A stretch of DNA of 47,432 bases from CAYFZR01 sp964347835 [NCBI: uncultured archaeon] (GTDB lineage Archaea; CAYFZR01), in the NCBI GenBank assembly GCA_964347835.1, contig CAYFZR010000005.1:1-47432 (forward strand), written 5' to 3'. Under the pieces are notes generated by a model. It made no database searches. It had not been told where the DNA came from and saw only the letters and a program-made list of their open reading frames with translations. This document shows positions 31,963 through 40,449 of the stretch, one piece after another. A program made the position numbers and the translations under genes. How positions within the stretch are numbered: position 1 is the first letter of the stretch; every line of letters starts with the position of its first letter.

Positions 31963-32087
31963 ATCTATCACTTTATTCGCCGTTTCATTTAACGTTTTAC
32001 GTTTTGCGAAGTGCAACAGAGGCGAGGATTATTTCTTCGATTTTAACTTTATGTTCACTACGCTAAATTATTGTCTTCTCCTTTTTT

Positions 32088-32165
32088 ATACGGGGGTTTA
32101 GAGTGGTAGTTATAAGGAAGAATAAAACAATTACAGTATAAATTACAGTAGAACCCCTTTCTAAT
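32088..32165 (-). repeat. Dispersed 78-bp repeat, copy f
   Basis: Plus-strand left end ATACGGGGGTTTAGAG, centre ACAATTACAGTATAAATTAC, right end AACCCCTTTCTAAT. It is more diverged in the middle than copies d and e but keeps the ends and the CAGTATAAA core. It ends exactly at base 32165, directly against the stop codon of the IscS-type gene (32166-32168). On the minus strand the sequence beyond it reads GTATAAAAAAGG, again TATA-like, about 125 nt before mntA. Confidence 0.72.
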
Positions 32166-33332
32166 TTACTCCCTTCTTGTGTAAAGAGGTGATATCTCTC
32201 TTAACTCCCCTACAATCTTGGGAAGTCTATCTAAAACATAGTCTACGTCCTCTTTCTTGTTATCCATACCAAGTGTTAGTCTTAAGGAGCCATGGGCTTG
32301 TACTGGAGTTAAACCTATTGCCAAAAGGACGTGGCTCGGTTCTAAGGATCTAGAGGAGCATGCAGAGCCTGTAGAGGCGGATATACCTTCTTCATCCAAC
32401 CTCAAGATCAATGATTCGCCCTCTATGTATTCAATACTAACGTTAAGGTTGTGGGGTAATCTCTGTTTAGGATGTCCGTTTAGAATTACCTTGTCTATTC
32501 TATCGAATATGCTGCTTATAAGATTGTCTCTTAGGTTAGTGAGTCTTTTTTCCTCGTTTTTTAAGTTCTTCTGTGCGATCTCGCATGCCTTTCCTAAACC
32601 TACTATTCCCGCAATATTTTCGGTTCCAGACCTCATTCCCCTCTCTTGTCCCCCGCCATGCATTTGGGGATCTATTTTCGTACCTTTCCTGATATAAAGG
32701 GCGCCCACTCCCTTTGGGCCGTATATCTTATGTGATGATAATGAAAGCATGTCTACGTCCAGTTTCTCTATATTTACTTCTATCTTCCCTACGGTTTGAA
32801 CAGCATCCGTATGGAAATATACTCCATTATCTTTTGTAATACGTGCCAGTTCTTCAATAGGCTCTATGGTGCCTATTTCGTTATTAGCATGCATAATAGA
32901 AACTAATATTGTATCTTTCCTTATTGCATCTTCTAATTTTTTTGGATCTACCAACCCATACTTATCCACTTCCAAGAAGGTTACATCAAAACCGCTTTTT
33001 TTAAGATACTCGCATGGATCTAATACAGCGTGATGTTCTATGGAAGATGTGATAATATGTTTACCTTTATTTTTACTCGAAAAAGCCAAACCTTTTATTG
33101 CCCAATTATCTGATTCTGTACCCCCGCTCGTGAAATATATTTCTTCTCTTTTTGCTTTAATTAAATTTGAAATTCTCTCTCTCGATGTTTCCAAGGCTTC
33201 TCTTGCCTCTCTGCCAATAGAATATAACGTAGAAGCGTTTCCGAATTTTTCTGTAAAGTAAGGGATCATCTCTTGAACAACATCTGGATGTGTAGGCGTA
33301 GTCCCTGCATGGTCCATATAAATCCTTCTCAT
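32166..33332 (-). CDS. iscS: Cysteine desulfurase, IscS/NifS (group I) type
   Basis: 388 aa. It opens RRIYMDHAGTTPTHPDV, with FTSGGTESDNWAIKG for PLP phosphate, the PLP lysine in LSLSSHKIYGPKGVGALY and the long mobile loop ISASTGSACSSRSLEPSH carrying the catalytic cysteine of group I enzymes. It supplies sulfur for Fe-S clusters or tRNA thiolation; no IscU scaffold gene adjoins it. The ATG at 33330-33332 has GGTGAG 4-5 nt upstream; the longer GTG form overlaps that site. The stop abuts repeat f. It is divergent from tRNA-Ser. Confidence 0.93.
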   Translation of the reverse strand: MRRIYMDHAGTTPTHPDVVQEMIPYFTEKFGNASTLYSIGREAREALETSRERISNLIKAKREEIYFTSGGTESDNWAIKGLAFSSKNKGKHIITSSIEHHAVLDPCEYLKKSGFDVTFLEVDKYGLVDPKKLEDAIRKDTILVSIMHANNEIGTIEPIEELARITKDNGVYFHTDAVQTVGKIEVNIEKLDVDMLSLSSHKIYGPKGVGALYIRKGTKIDPQMHGGGQERGMRSGTENIAGIVGLGKACEIAQKNLKNEEKRLTNLRDNLISSIFDRIDKVILNGHPKQRLPHNLNVSIEYIEGESLILRLDEEGISASTGSACSSRSLEPSHVLLAIGLTPVQAHGSLRLTLGMDNKKEDVDYVLDRLPKIVGELREISPLYTRRE

Positions 33333-33413
33333 AACCCTCACCAAGTTAATCTATAATAAGGTTGATATATAAAGTGTGTTTAATATTAGAGGGTTATTTA
33401 AAACATAATGTAA

Positions 33414-33502
33414 GCCGGAGTAGCCTAGCACGGGAAGGCGCTGGACTCGAGATCCAGTGTTTCGAAAGAAACTCAGGGGTTCAAATCCCTTCTCCGGCGC
33501 CA
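33414..33502 (+). tRNA. tRNA-Ser (anticodon CGA), CCA encoded
   Basis: Acceptor arms GCCGGAG (33414-33420) and CTCCGGC (33492-33498) pair fully, with discriminator G and CCA in the DNA (33500-33502). Anticodon stem CTGGA/TCCAG encloses loop CTCGAGA with anticodon CGA (33448-33450), reading UCG. A long variable arm (GTTTC-GAAA-GAAAC) marks a class II serine tRNA, and GGTTCAAATCC is the T arm. No intron is visible. The V4R gene begins 33 nt downstream. Confidence 0.95.
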
Positions 33503-33535
33503 GAAAGTAGAATTATACGAGATAGTAGTGATAGT

Positions 33536-34945
33536 ATGGATAACATGGATAACATGTATACCTTAAAATCAATAATGTTCACTACACCAACTTGCGTTTA
33601 CTGTGAGTTTCTGGCGACCTTATTGATAGGAATTGCAAAAGATTCGGAAATACCCCTCGAACTTTATTCAATAGATGTGGCAGATCATCTATGGGTTGCG
33701 GATAAATACGACGTAAGAAAGGCACCGACTACATACATTGGCCAAGAACTTATAATAGGAATACAATCTGAGGATGAATTATTAGAAATTCTAAATAGAG
33801 CATATTCCGAGAAACAAAATTCGTTACTCGATATCGACGAAAAATTAATGCCCATTTCTAAACCATATGTCGTGGATTGGTATATTTTTTCACATAAACT
33901 ACTTAGCATCATAAAAAATCAAATTAAGATGTACATAAAAGGAGAAAAGATAAGGGAAATGGGAGACAAAACATCGATGCACTTCATCCATACCTTAGGC
34001 ATGTCTCTAATACATGATTATAAGGGAAAGAACGTGGGAGATATCCTAAAGATATCTTCCCACATAATAGGAGGCGCTGCAGGAGAGAGTGTTACCGCGA
34101 AGGATTTAGAAGGTATATCCAAAGAGTTATCAGATATATCTGAAAGACTTGGAATATGTCAGTTTGAATTAATAGATCATTCAGAAGAAAAGATAGTTTA
34201 TAGAGTATACGATTCTTATCTGAGTACTGGTTTATACTCTAATCTAATGTTGGACTTCCCTTACTGTGCTTGGATAGGTGAATACCTTTTATCCTCGCTA
34301 AAAAGTACAAAAGTCGATGTGGTTGGCTTCTCAGAAGTAAAGTGCGAGGCTATGGGCGATCCATATGACGAATTCGTGATCTATACGCATGAAAGAAAAG
34401 AAAAGATTAGAACGGAAGTTGACTGGGAAGATGTGTCCGAGAGAATACAAGATATTCTAATTAGAGATTTAACCTATTTCCTCGAAGGTAACGAAATCAG
34501 AGAAATCGGCGATATGTCAATGATGCATTTGATTCATGCCTTAGGACTCGCATTAATAATGGAATTTAAAGGCGTTGGAGCAGGGAAGATATTAAAATCT
34601 TCAGCAAGAACAATTGGAATTGCTTCAGGAAAATTTTCTGGCGCAAAAGACAAGGAAACGGCAGCAAAAGATTTGGTCTATATTATGGAAAGACTCGGTC
34701 TTGGAAGGCTTGAAATCGTTGACATTTCAAAAGAGCGTGCTAAATATCGTGTTCATGAATGTTATCTAGACGCAGGATTTAAAGATAGGATAAATTTAGG
34801 TACTCCCTATTGCTTCTGGATTGGACACTACTTAATTGCCTATTTCGAGACTTTAGGTATGAGATGTGGGGGGTTTAAGGAGACTGAGTGCGTGGCCATG
34901 GGTAACGATTACTGTGAGTTTGTGGTTGATCATGCTCTGGAGTGA
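33536..34945 (+). CDS. Thioredoxin-like domain fused to two V4R domains
   Basis: 469 aa. Residues 7-95 form a glutaredoxin/thioredoxin-like domain with CVYC (Cys20-Cys23) and the cis-proline region RKAPTTYIG. Two V4R (4-vinyl-reductase-like) domains follow, at about 105-285 and 300-469. Each starts with a GD-(K/M)-(T/S)-MH-x-IH helix and ends with (F/T)PYC-W-G…(K/E)C-AMG-x-x-Y-EF. The second copy keeps the full Cys pattern (ECVAMGNDYCEF), while the first has Asp-Glu in place of the last Cys (DPYDEF). V4R domains bind small ligands or metals. The ATG at 33536 follows the tRNA, and longer frames read through it. rfcL overlaps its end by 14 nt. Confidence 0.78.
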   Translation: MDNMDNMYTLKSIMFTTPTCVYCEFLATLLIGIAKDSEIPLELYSIDVADHLWVADKYDVRKAPTTYIGQELIIGIQSEDELLEILNRAYSEKQNSLLDIDEKLMPISKPYVVDWYIFSHKLLSIIKNQIKMYIKGEKIREMGDKTSMHFIHTLGMSLIHDYKGKNVGDILKISSHIIGGAAGESVTAKDLEGISKELSDISERLGICQFELIDHSEEKIVYRVYDSYLSTGLYSNLMLDFPYCAWIGEYLLSSLKSTKVDVVGFSEVKCEAMGDPYDEFVIYTHERKEKIRTEVDWEDVSERIQDILIRDLTYFLEGNEIREIGDMSMMHLIHALGLALIMEFKGVGAGKILKSSARTIGIASGKFSGAKDKETAAKDLVYIMERLGLGRLEIVDISKERAKYRVHECYLDAGFKDRINLGTPYCFWIGHYLIAYFETLGMRCGGFKETECVAMGNDYCEFVVDHALE

Positions 34946-36206
34946 GATCTACAGGCCGAAAAAAGTAAGTGAAGTACTAGGAAACCCAAAGGCAATAAAG
35001 GAAATAGAAGAATGGATTGATTCTTGGAAAAAAGGTAAATATAAGGCTTTATTGCTCTATGGTCCCCCTGGGACAGGTAAAACATCTGTCGCCAAGGCAA
35101 TTGCCAATGATTTGAGATACGATTTTGTGGAGATGAATGCGTCAGATCAGAGATCATATAAGGTTATAAAAGAAATAGTCGGTCCAGCATCTCAAACCTC
35201 TACTTTAGATAAGGAAGAGAGTAGATTAATTTTACTGGATGAGATCGACGGCATCACCGGAAGAGAAGACAGAGGAGGAGTAAGAGGAATAATCGAAATC
35301 ATAAAAGATACGAGAAACCCAATAGTACTCATCGCAAACAATCCTTACGTACCTCAACTCAAGACTCTGAAAAGATACTGTAAATCTGTAGAGTTTAAAA
35401 AGATTCATGTCTCCACAATGATAAAAATCATGGAAAAGATATGCAAAGATCAGGAGATAGAATTTGAAAAGAAAACATTAGAGATAATCGCCAAGATGAA
35501 CGAAGGAGATTTGCGATCGGCAATAAATGATCTTCAGTCTATTTCGCAAGGAAAAAAAGAGATTACCAACTTGGACTTGGAAATATTAAGCATGAGAGAT
35601 AAAGAAGAATCCGTATTCACTACATTAAGCAAGATATTTAAATCTAGGAGAATAGACACCGCTAGAAAAGCAATTTGGAACTCTACAGAAGACCCAAGAA
35701 CATTGATTGAATGGATCTCCCATAATATTCCAGAAGAATATGAAAAAACAAAGGAGATAAGAGAGGCATATGAATACATATCAAGAGGCGATGTATTCAT
35801 GGGAAGGATAATGAGGAGACAATATTGGGGTTTTCTTGGTTACATAAGTGATCTAATCTCTTGCGGGATTTCCATAGCAAAGGAATCTCCATATAAAAAA
35901 TTCACCCGTTACAAACCGCCAAGCATATTTTATACTCTCTCAAGAACTAAAAAAGAAAGAGAGATGACAAAAAAAATAGCCATGAAAATTGGATCAAAAA
36001 CCCATAAGTCTTCAAAAATGGCTTCAATGGAAATACCGTATTTAAGAATCATTCTAAAAAATCATAAAAATCCTCAAGATTTAATAAGATTTTTTGAATT
36101 CGACGAAGAAGAAGTTAATTTCCTTATTGGCGATTATGTTGAGAAAATTGAGGAAAAAAAGAAGAGAAAGCCTAAAAAGGAACAGAGTTCTCTATCTGAG
36201 TTTTAA
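34932..36206 (+). CDS. rfcL: Replication factor C large subunit
   Basis: 424 aa clamp-loader AAA+ ATPase. It starts MLWSEIYRPKKVSEVLGNP, with Walker A GPPGTGKTS (44-52), Walker B RLILLDEIDGI and a collar domain. The charged tail (KKKRKPKKEQ) ends in QSSLSEF, a Q-x-x-L-x-x-F PCNA-interacting box at the extreme C-terminus. The ATG at 34932 overlaps the V4R gene by 14 nt with GGTTGAT just upstream; a longer frame from 34866 would read through coding sequence of that gene. It loads PCNA together with RfcS, which is not in this window. It converges on, and overlaps by 15 nt, the glycosylation operon. Confidence 0.95.
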   Translation: MLWSEIYRPKKVSEVLGNPKAIKEIEEWIDSWKKGKYKALLLYGPPGTGKTSVAKAIANDLRYDFVEMNASDQRSYKVIKEIVGPASQTSTLDKEESRLILLDEIDGITGREDRGGVRGIIEIIKDTRNPIVLIANNPYVPQLKTLKRYCKSVEFKKIHVSTMIKIMEKICKDQEIEFEKKTLEIIAKMNEGDLRSAINDLQSISQGKKEITNLDLEILSMRDKEESVFTTLSKIFKSRRIDTARKAIWNSTEDPRTLIEWISHNIPEEYEKTKEIREAYEYISRGDVFMGRIMRRQYWGFLGYISDLISCGISIAKESPYKKFTRYKPPSIFYTLSRTKKEREMTKKIAMKIGSKTHKSSKMASMEIPYLRIILKNHKNPQDLIRFFEFDEEEVNFLIGDYVEKIEEKKKRKPKKEQSSLSEF

Positions 36207-38486
36207 CATGTATTTTATTTTTTCCTTGGGTTTAAGATCGAATACTATCGTTTCGTTGCCTATCAATAAAGTTAATCCCTGTACATCCCTATCGTTGTTG
36301 TTCTTGATTTCTATTGTAACGATGTCTCCCACAATATCGTAATCGATAAAGACATTCTTCCTAAGATTATAAAATTCAGCGATGTCTTTCGGTAATGTTA
36401 TCCACATATCCCTCTTTCTTGCATTATCCAATAGATTAGATAGCAAAAGTAAACCCCCTTCATCGCAAGAAAATTGAATGTGCACTTCAAGACTGTATAA
36501 TCCCCCCTTAGCGGATACTTCTTCAAATCTCTCTAACGCACTTTTCTCATCCATTTTATATTCCCATAAATAATCTCCTGTTGTTGATGGAATCTCTAAA
36601 AGATTTTCACGCCAGAATGGAAAAATTTTATTCGTAGAACTATTATTTTTTCCATAGTACCAAGTCGTAGCGGAATAGGCAAAATTGAGATCTCTCAAAA
36701 CTGATACAGTATCGTCGTTGTACTTCCATCCAGGAGGACGAAATCCTTGTGGTATTGTATTAAAAGTCGAATCAAATAATCTTATTCCTTCCATTATATT
36801 CTCTTTTTGTTCTTCATAATCTTTTTCCCAATAACAGTCGCAATCTTCCCCATTATGATAAAATCCATGGAGGCCTAATTCATTTTTAATTGAAGCTCTT
36901 TTTATGTATTCTTTCCATTCTGGACTTGCATTTGTAATCTTATATTTATTCATATGATTGGGTATTACGAAGAGATCAACTTTTCCCCCTTTTTCGTTTA
37001 CAGTGGAAAGAAAGTAATCAAGGCAGTCAAGACTATAATAGGGAGATACGTCGTCATAAAATATGGTAAATGCGCCTTTTTTTGCATTAGGCCAACTCGA
37101 AATCCTTATCTTAACTGGAAAATAGTTGTATATGGAGATATCTTTAGTAAAATATACTTTTGAGATTGTACTGCCGAAAAGATTCTCATCGAATCCTTCT
37201 TCTATCTCTTTATTTGAGACATATATGCTATTTACATGATATTCTCTCAAAAGGCTTTGATTTCCCTTTAACATCTTTTTAACATCTCTGTTTCTTTCCT
37301 CCAAGTCAACTATACTGTATCCAAAGGCACCCTTTACACTTCTTTGAGGAGAGAAAAAAAGTATCTTTGGGGCGACTTGCCACTCAGAGAGAACTACAGA
37401 ATCTTTTGATATAACTGAAAGGTATTCGTATGAATCTAATTCGTGATTTGAAATCAAGACATCGGTATTATTTAAAAAAAATATTGCTTGTAATAGCACG
37501 ATCAAAAACAAAGGTAAAATAATGGTTTCTTTTCTAATCTCGATTATCTCATTTTTTATTTTAAGCCTATACAAATTTTCTATTCCAGCAATCTTTCTAC
37601 CAGCGAGCAAACTTATAGGAATTGCTAAGAAGGTAACGAATCTATCAGACGTAACTATAAAGAGGTGGTGGCTCTGTGATAATATGAAAATTACCGATGC
37701 AAAAAGGGTTACAGAATCAAAAGAAAGGCTAAAAAATGATAAGATTGTCTGTACATAACCTAACCTTTTTGGATAATATATTAGATTGGTGTAAGATAAG
37801 AATTGGTGTATACCGAAACCCTTCAAATAGTAAAGAAGTAAAACATACCAGAAAGGAGCGGATAACAATAGAGCGCCGATTATTATAAGTACTCTTCTTT
37901 TCGCAAATATTATCACGCATATTACTCCTACTATAAATGAAAACGTACTTAAAATGCCTAAAAATCCTAAAATTAGTGTTGTCAAAATGAGAGAGTTCCT
38001 GAGAGACAGAAACAGAATTATAGAAACTAACACTATGCCTAAACTCTCGGGAGTTGGTGTTAATCCTCTTACAAAATAGGTAGGAGAAAGTAAAAATAAT
38101 ACGGTTGCATAAGAGGCCATCTTTTCATCATACATTTTTTTTACAAATATCCAAAAAGCCAATGCCGATGAAATAAGAAATATTAGAGGCAATACTCTAA
38201 AAATAGTAATTATATCTAAATTAGAAAGCAATATTAAATCAGCAGATAATATATGGAACGCTGGAGGATACAAATGAGGTCTCCCTTGTGGTGCTGCACT
38301 TCTATAATCGTATTCCATTAAATTTCCTTCTGAAAATTCCTTGCTTATCGCCATATGATAGAAACTATCATAGCCACTGGGATAGATCTGAATTAGGGAG
38401 AATATTGATATTGATATTGCTAATAAAGCAATAAGAAGAATAGAATTCCTAAAAGACAAAATACTGCCTGTATTATCCATATACAA
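36192..38486 (-). CDS. GT-C membrane glycosyltransferase-like protein fused to polysaccharide deacetylase domain
   Basis: 764 aa. Residues 1-340 form about ten membrane helices of GT-C type, with the first-loop acidic site PSGYDSFYHMA (Asp40) and GRPHLYPP. A soluble part with DSVVLSEWQ (362-370) sits where STT3 proteins have WWDYG. Residues about 465-700 are a NodB/DUF2334-like deacetylase: YDDVSP (Asp478-Asp479), LGLHGFYH (His540, His544), GFRPPGWKYN (Arg583). It ends in a small beta domain. The start overlaps the upstream gene by 67 nt; the TTG at 38484-38486 follows GGTGG by 4 nt, and an ATG two codons later is possible. Predicted to add or trim surface glycans. Confidence 0.75.
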   Translation of the reverse strand: MYMDNTGSILSFRNSILLIALLAISISIFSLIQIYPSGYDSFYHMAISKEFSEGNLMEYDYRSAAPQGRPHLYPPAFHILSADLILLSNLDIITIFRVLPLIFLISSALAFWIFVKKMYDEKMASYATVLFLLSPTYFVRGLTPTPESLGIVLVSIILFLSLRNSLILTTLILGFLGILSTFSFIVGVICVIIFAKRRVLIIIGALLLSAPFWYVLLLYYLKGFGIHQFLSYTNLIYYPKRLGYVQTILSFFSLSFDSVTLFASVIFILSQSHHLFIVTSDRFVTFLAIPISLLAGRKIAGIENLYRLKIKNEIIEIRKETIILPLFLIVLLQAIFFLNNTDVLISNHELDSYEYLSVISKDSVVLSEWQVAPKILFFSPQRSVKGAFGYSIVDLEERNRDVKKMLKGNQSLLREYHVNSIYVSNKEIEEGFDENLFGSTISKVYFTKDISIYNYFPVKIRISSWPNAKKGAFTIFYDDVSPYYSLDCLDYFLSTVNEKGGKVDLFVIPNHMNKYKITNASPEWKEYIKRASIKNELGLHGFYHNGEDCDCYWEKDYEEQKENIMEGIRLFDSTFNTIPQGFRPPGWKYNDDTVSVLRDLNFAYSATTWYYGKNNSSTNKIFPFWRENLLEIPSTTGDYLWEYKMDEKSALERFEEVSAKGGLYSLEVHIQFSCDEGGLLLLSNLLDNARKRDMWITLPKDIAEFYNLRKNVFIDYDIVGDIVTIEIKNNNDRDVQGLTLLIGNETIVFDLKPKEKIKYMLKLR

Positions 38487-39295
38487 TAAACCACCTTCTT
38501 TTCACTCATTGGTCTTGCCATAAGAATTACCCTTATTAGAGATTTGTAATCGCCTGCTGAGTATAACAATCCCTCTTCTATTTTACTTGGTTTTTTCTCC
38601 TCCCTTTTCATTATACCAGCTGAAAAAAACTTCAACGAAGAGTCTATCAGGTACGGAAAAAGCATTATAAAAGCAGGAATTATGAGTTTTGTTAAAAATA
38701 CTGCCGATAAAAAAACACCCCCTATAAGCATAGTCCCGCAATCGCCGGGAAAAACCTTGCTTGGAAATCTATTGTAGTATAAAAATGCCAGAAGAGATGC
38801 TACCATACAGGAAGATAACAGAAAGGCGCTTGAATTGTTAGTCAGAAAAGATATAATGGAGAAAGATGTTAATAACAAAAGCCCTGATCCAGTTTCCAGA
38901 CCATTTAGGCCTGCTAGCATATTGGTCCAGTTCAAAACTATAGAAGACGCAATAAACAAGAAAGGTAATAAAACAGGATCTTTTAAACCTAGGAATAAGG
39001 CTGGCAAGCCCGGGAAAATAATTTTTTCTAACTTGCCAAATCCTAAGAGATCGTCCATGAGTCCGATAAGGGATACTAAAATTAAATATAAGGCGATTGG
39101 GAGTAATTCATAACTGAAATCGAGAAAAAAACCCGAAAATACCCCCATTAAGACTATAATTCCACCTATCTCAGCTACTTCTGTTTTATCCTCTTTATGT
39201 AAGTCTATTCCTATTAATCCGACATTTTTTGCATATTTTATCCATACTGGTGTTAGAATCAGCGTGATTAAGAAAGATACCACAGGATTTATCAT
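38420..39295 (-). CDS. Polyprenyl-phosphate GlcNAc-1-P transferase (GPT/MraY/WecA family)
   Basis: About 291 aa and ten helices. Motifs: a DLHKEDKTEVAEIGG loop, the GLMDDLLG aspartate pair (metal and substrate), NWTNMLAGLNGLE and VFPGDCGT. It is closer to the eukaryote-like DPAGT1/archaeal AglH branch (HK-x-x-KT, NMLAGLNG) than to bacterial MraY. It would start the lipid-linked glycan on dolichyl phosphate for the AglB transferase at 45162. The ATG at 39293-39295 has GGTGG 5 nt upstream. It overlaps the Wzy-like gene by 4 nt and the fusion gene by 67 nt. Confidence 0.85.
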   Translation of the reverse strand: MINPVVSFLITLILTPVWIKYAKNVGLIGIDLHKEDKTEVAEIGGIIVLMGVFSGFFLDFSYELLPIALYLILVSLIGLMDDLLGFGKLEKIIFPGLPALFLGLKDPVLLPFLFIASSIVLNWTNMLAGLNGLETGSGLLLLTSFSIISFLTNNSSAFLLSSCMVASLLAFLYYNRFPSKVFPGDCGTMLIGGVFLSAVFLTKLIIPAFIMLFPYLIDSSLKFFSAGIMKREEKKPSKIEEGLLYSAGDYKSLIRVILMARPMSEKKVVYCIWIIQAVFCLLGILFFLLLY

Positions 39296-40449
39296 TTTTT
39301 CCACCATTTAATCGATATGGTTGAAAGAAATATTGGAATTATTGAGTAAAGGTCAGGTCCTATCTCTATCCATATAAGAACTTGAGATAATGAGATTGCA
39401 TACAACGGATGAAATAAATCAATTTCTTTGAGTTCGTACAAAATTCTACAAACGAAAGCAATTATAATTATAAATGCAAAAGATTCTATTAAACCACCGT
39501 CTAACCACAAGGTGCCGAGGATTGTCGCTGTGGTATTATGGCTATAACCAAGTGCTATTTCTCCTAGAAAGACTCTCGGTTCTTTTAAGATCCAAAGTTT
39601 TCCATGTGTTATACCAAACATGCCTAAATTTACGATATTTTCCAAGACGCTCAAAGAAAAGCCCAATCTATAATATATTATTTCCACCATAGATAGATCC
39701 AAATCAGTCATCAATTTGGTAAGAGATAAAAAAACAGCCACGGAGAACAATGTCAAGAACAACATTTTCAGATATGGTCTCCTATCTAACACAAAAAAAA
39801 TCGCAAAGACAAATATGAGGAACTGTGAACGGTATGCTGATAATGCTAGCAAAATAAGTATAGAAGCGCTTAAAACATAACTTAACGTCCTTTGTGATTT
39901 GCTCCTCGATAGTCTCAAACAATATATACCTCCAAATAGGCTGAATATGAAACCAAGACCCCATATTAGATTTTGGGTATATTCTTTTAGATATGAGTTA
40001 AACAAAGGAATGTCACCGATATAGAAGAAATTCAAAAGCAACAAACCAATACCTGTTATAGAGAAAGCAAAGCATGTCTCATATGGGTATTTTGGCAAGA
40101 TCTCCAAAAAAGAAAAAGCAGAGATCAATATGCCCAAAGACAGTATGAAACATGTTAACGCGTTGAAATCTAATACTAACCTAATAAGTAAAAACGCCGT
40201 CGAAAATAAAAATAAAAGAAATGAAACTTTGATTAATTTTTTCCATTCGTAAATCATTCCTTTCTTATTTGCAAGAAAGGATCCAATATAAAAAAATATT
40301 GTTCCTAAGAACAGAAAAAAGATGGCCTTATACGGAAAGCCTGGAAAGCCTGTCTCGAGCAGATATCTAGTCTTCGGATTCGCGAAACCAATTAATGCAA
40401 ACAAAATATAGAGTGTTTGAAGAGCAAAAAATATAATTTCAGGCCTCAT
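39292..40449 (-). CDS. O-antigen polymerase (Wzy/O-unit polymerase)-like membrane protein
   Basis: 385 aa, about eleven helices. A YRSQFLIF segment and a late extracellular loop with HNTTATILGTLWLDGG resemble the arginine and histidine loops of oligosaccharide-repeat-unit polymerases. Similarity in this group is weak, so the assignment rests on helix pattern and locus. It might polymerise or ligate lipid-linked glycan repeats. The start overlaps the upstream gene by 11 nt. Confidence 0.6.
   Translation of the reverse strand: MRPEIIFFALQTLYILFALIGFANPKTRYLLETGFPGFPYKAIFFLFLGTIFFYIGSFLANKKGMIYEWKKLIKVSFLLFLFSTAFLLIRLVLDFNALTCFILSLGILISAFSFLEILPKYPYETCFAFSITGIGLLLLNFFYIGDIPLFNSYLKEYTQNLIWGLGFIFSLFGGIYCLRLSRSKSQRTLSYVLSASILILLALSAYRSQFLIFVFAIFFVLDRRPYLKMLFLTLFSVAVFLSLTKLMTDLDLSMVEIIYYRLGFSLSVLENIVNLGMFGITHGKLWILKEPRVFLGEIALGYSHNTTATILGTLWLDGGLIESFAFIIIIAFVCRILYELKEIDLFHPLYAISLSQVLIWIEIGPDLYSIIPIFLSTISIKWWKK

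Noticed and set aside
33362-33535. 58-codon N-terminal extension of the V4R protein
   Set aside because: It would be translated straight through the tRNA-Ser gene; the ATG at 33536 after the tRNA fits the domain start.
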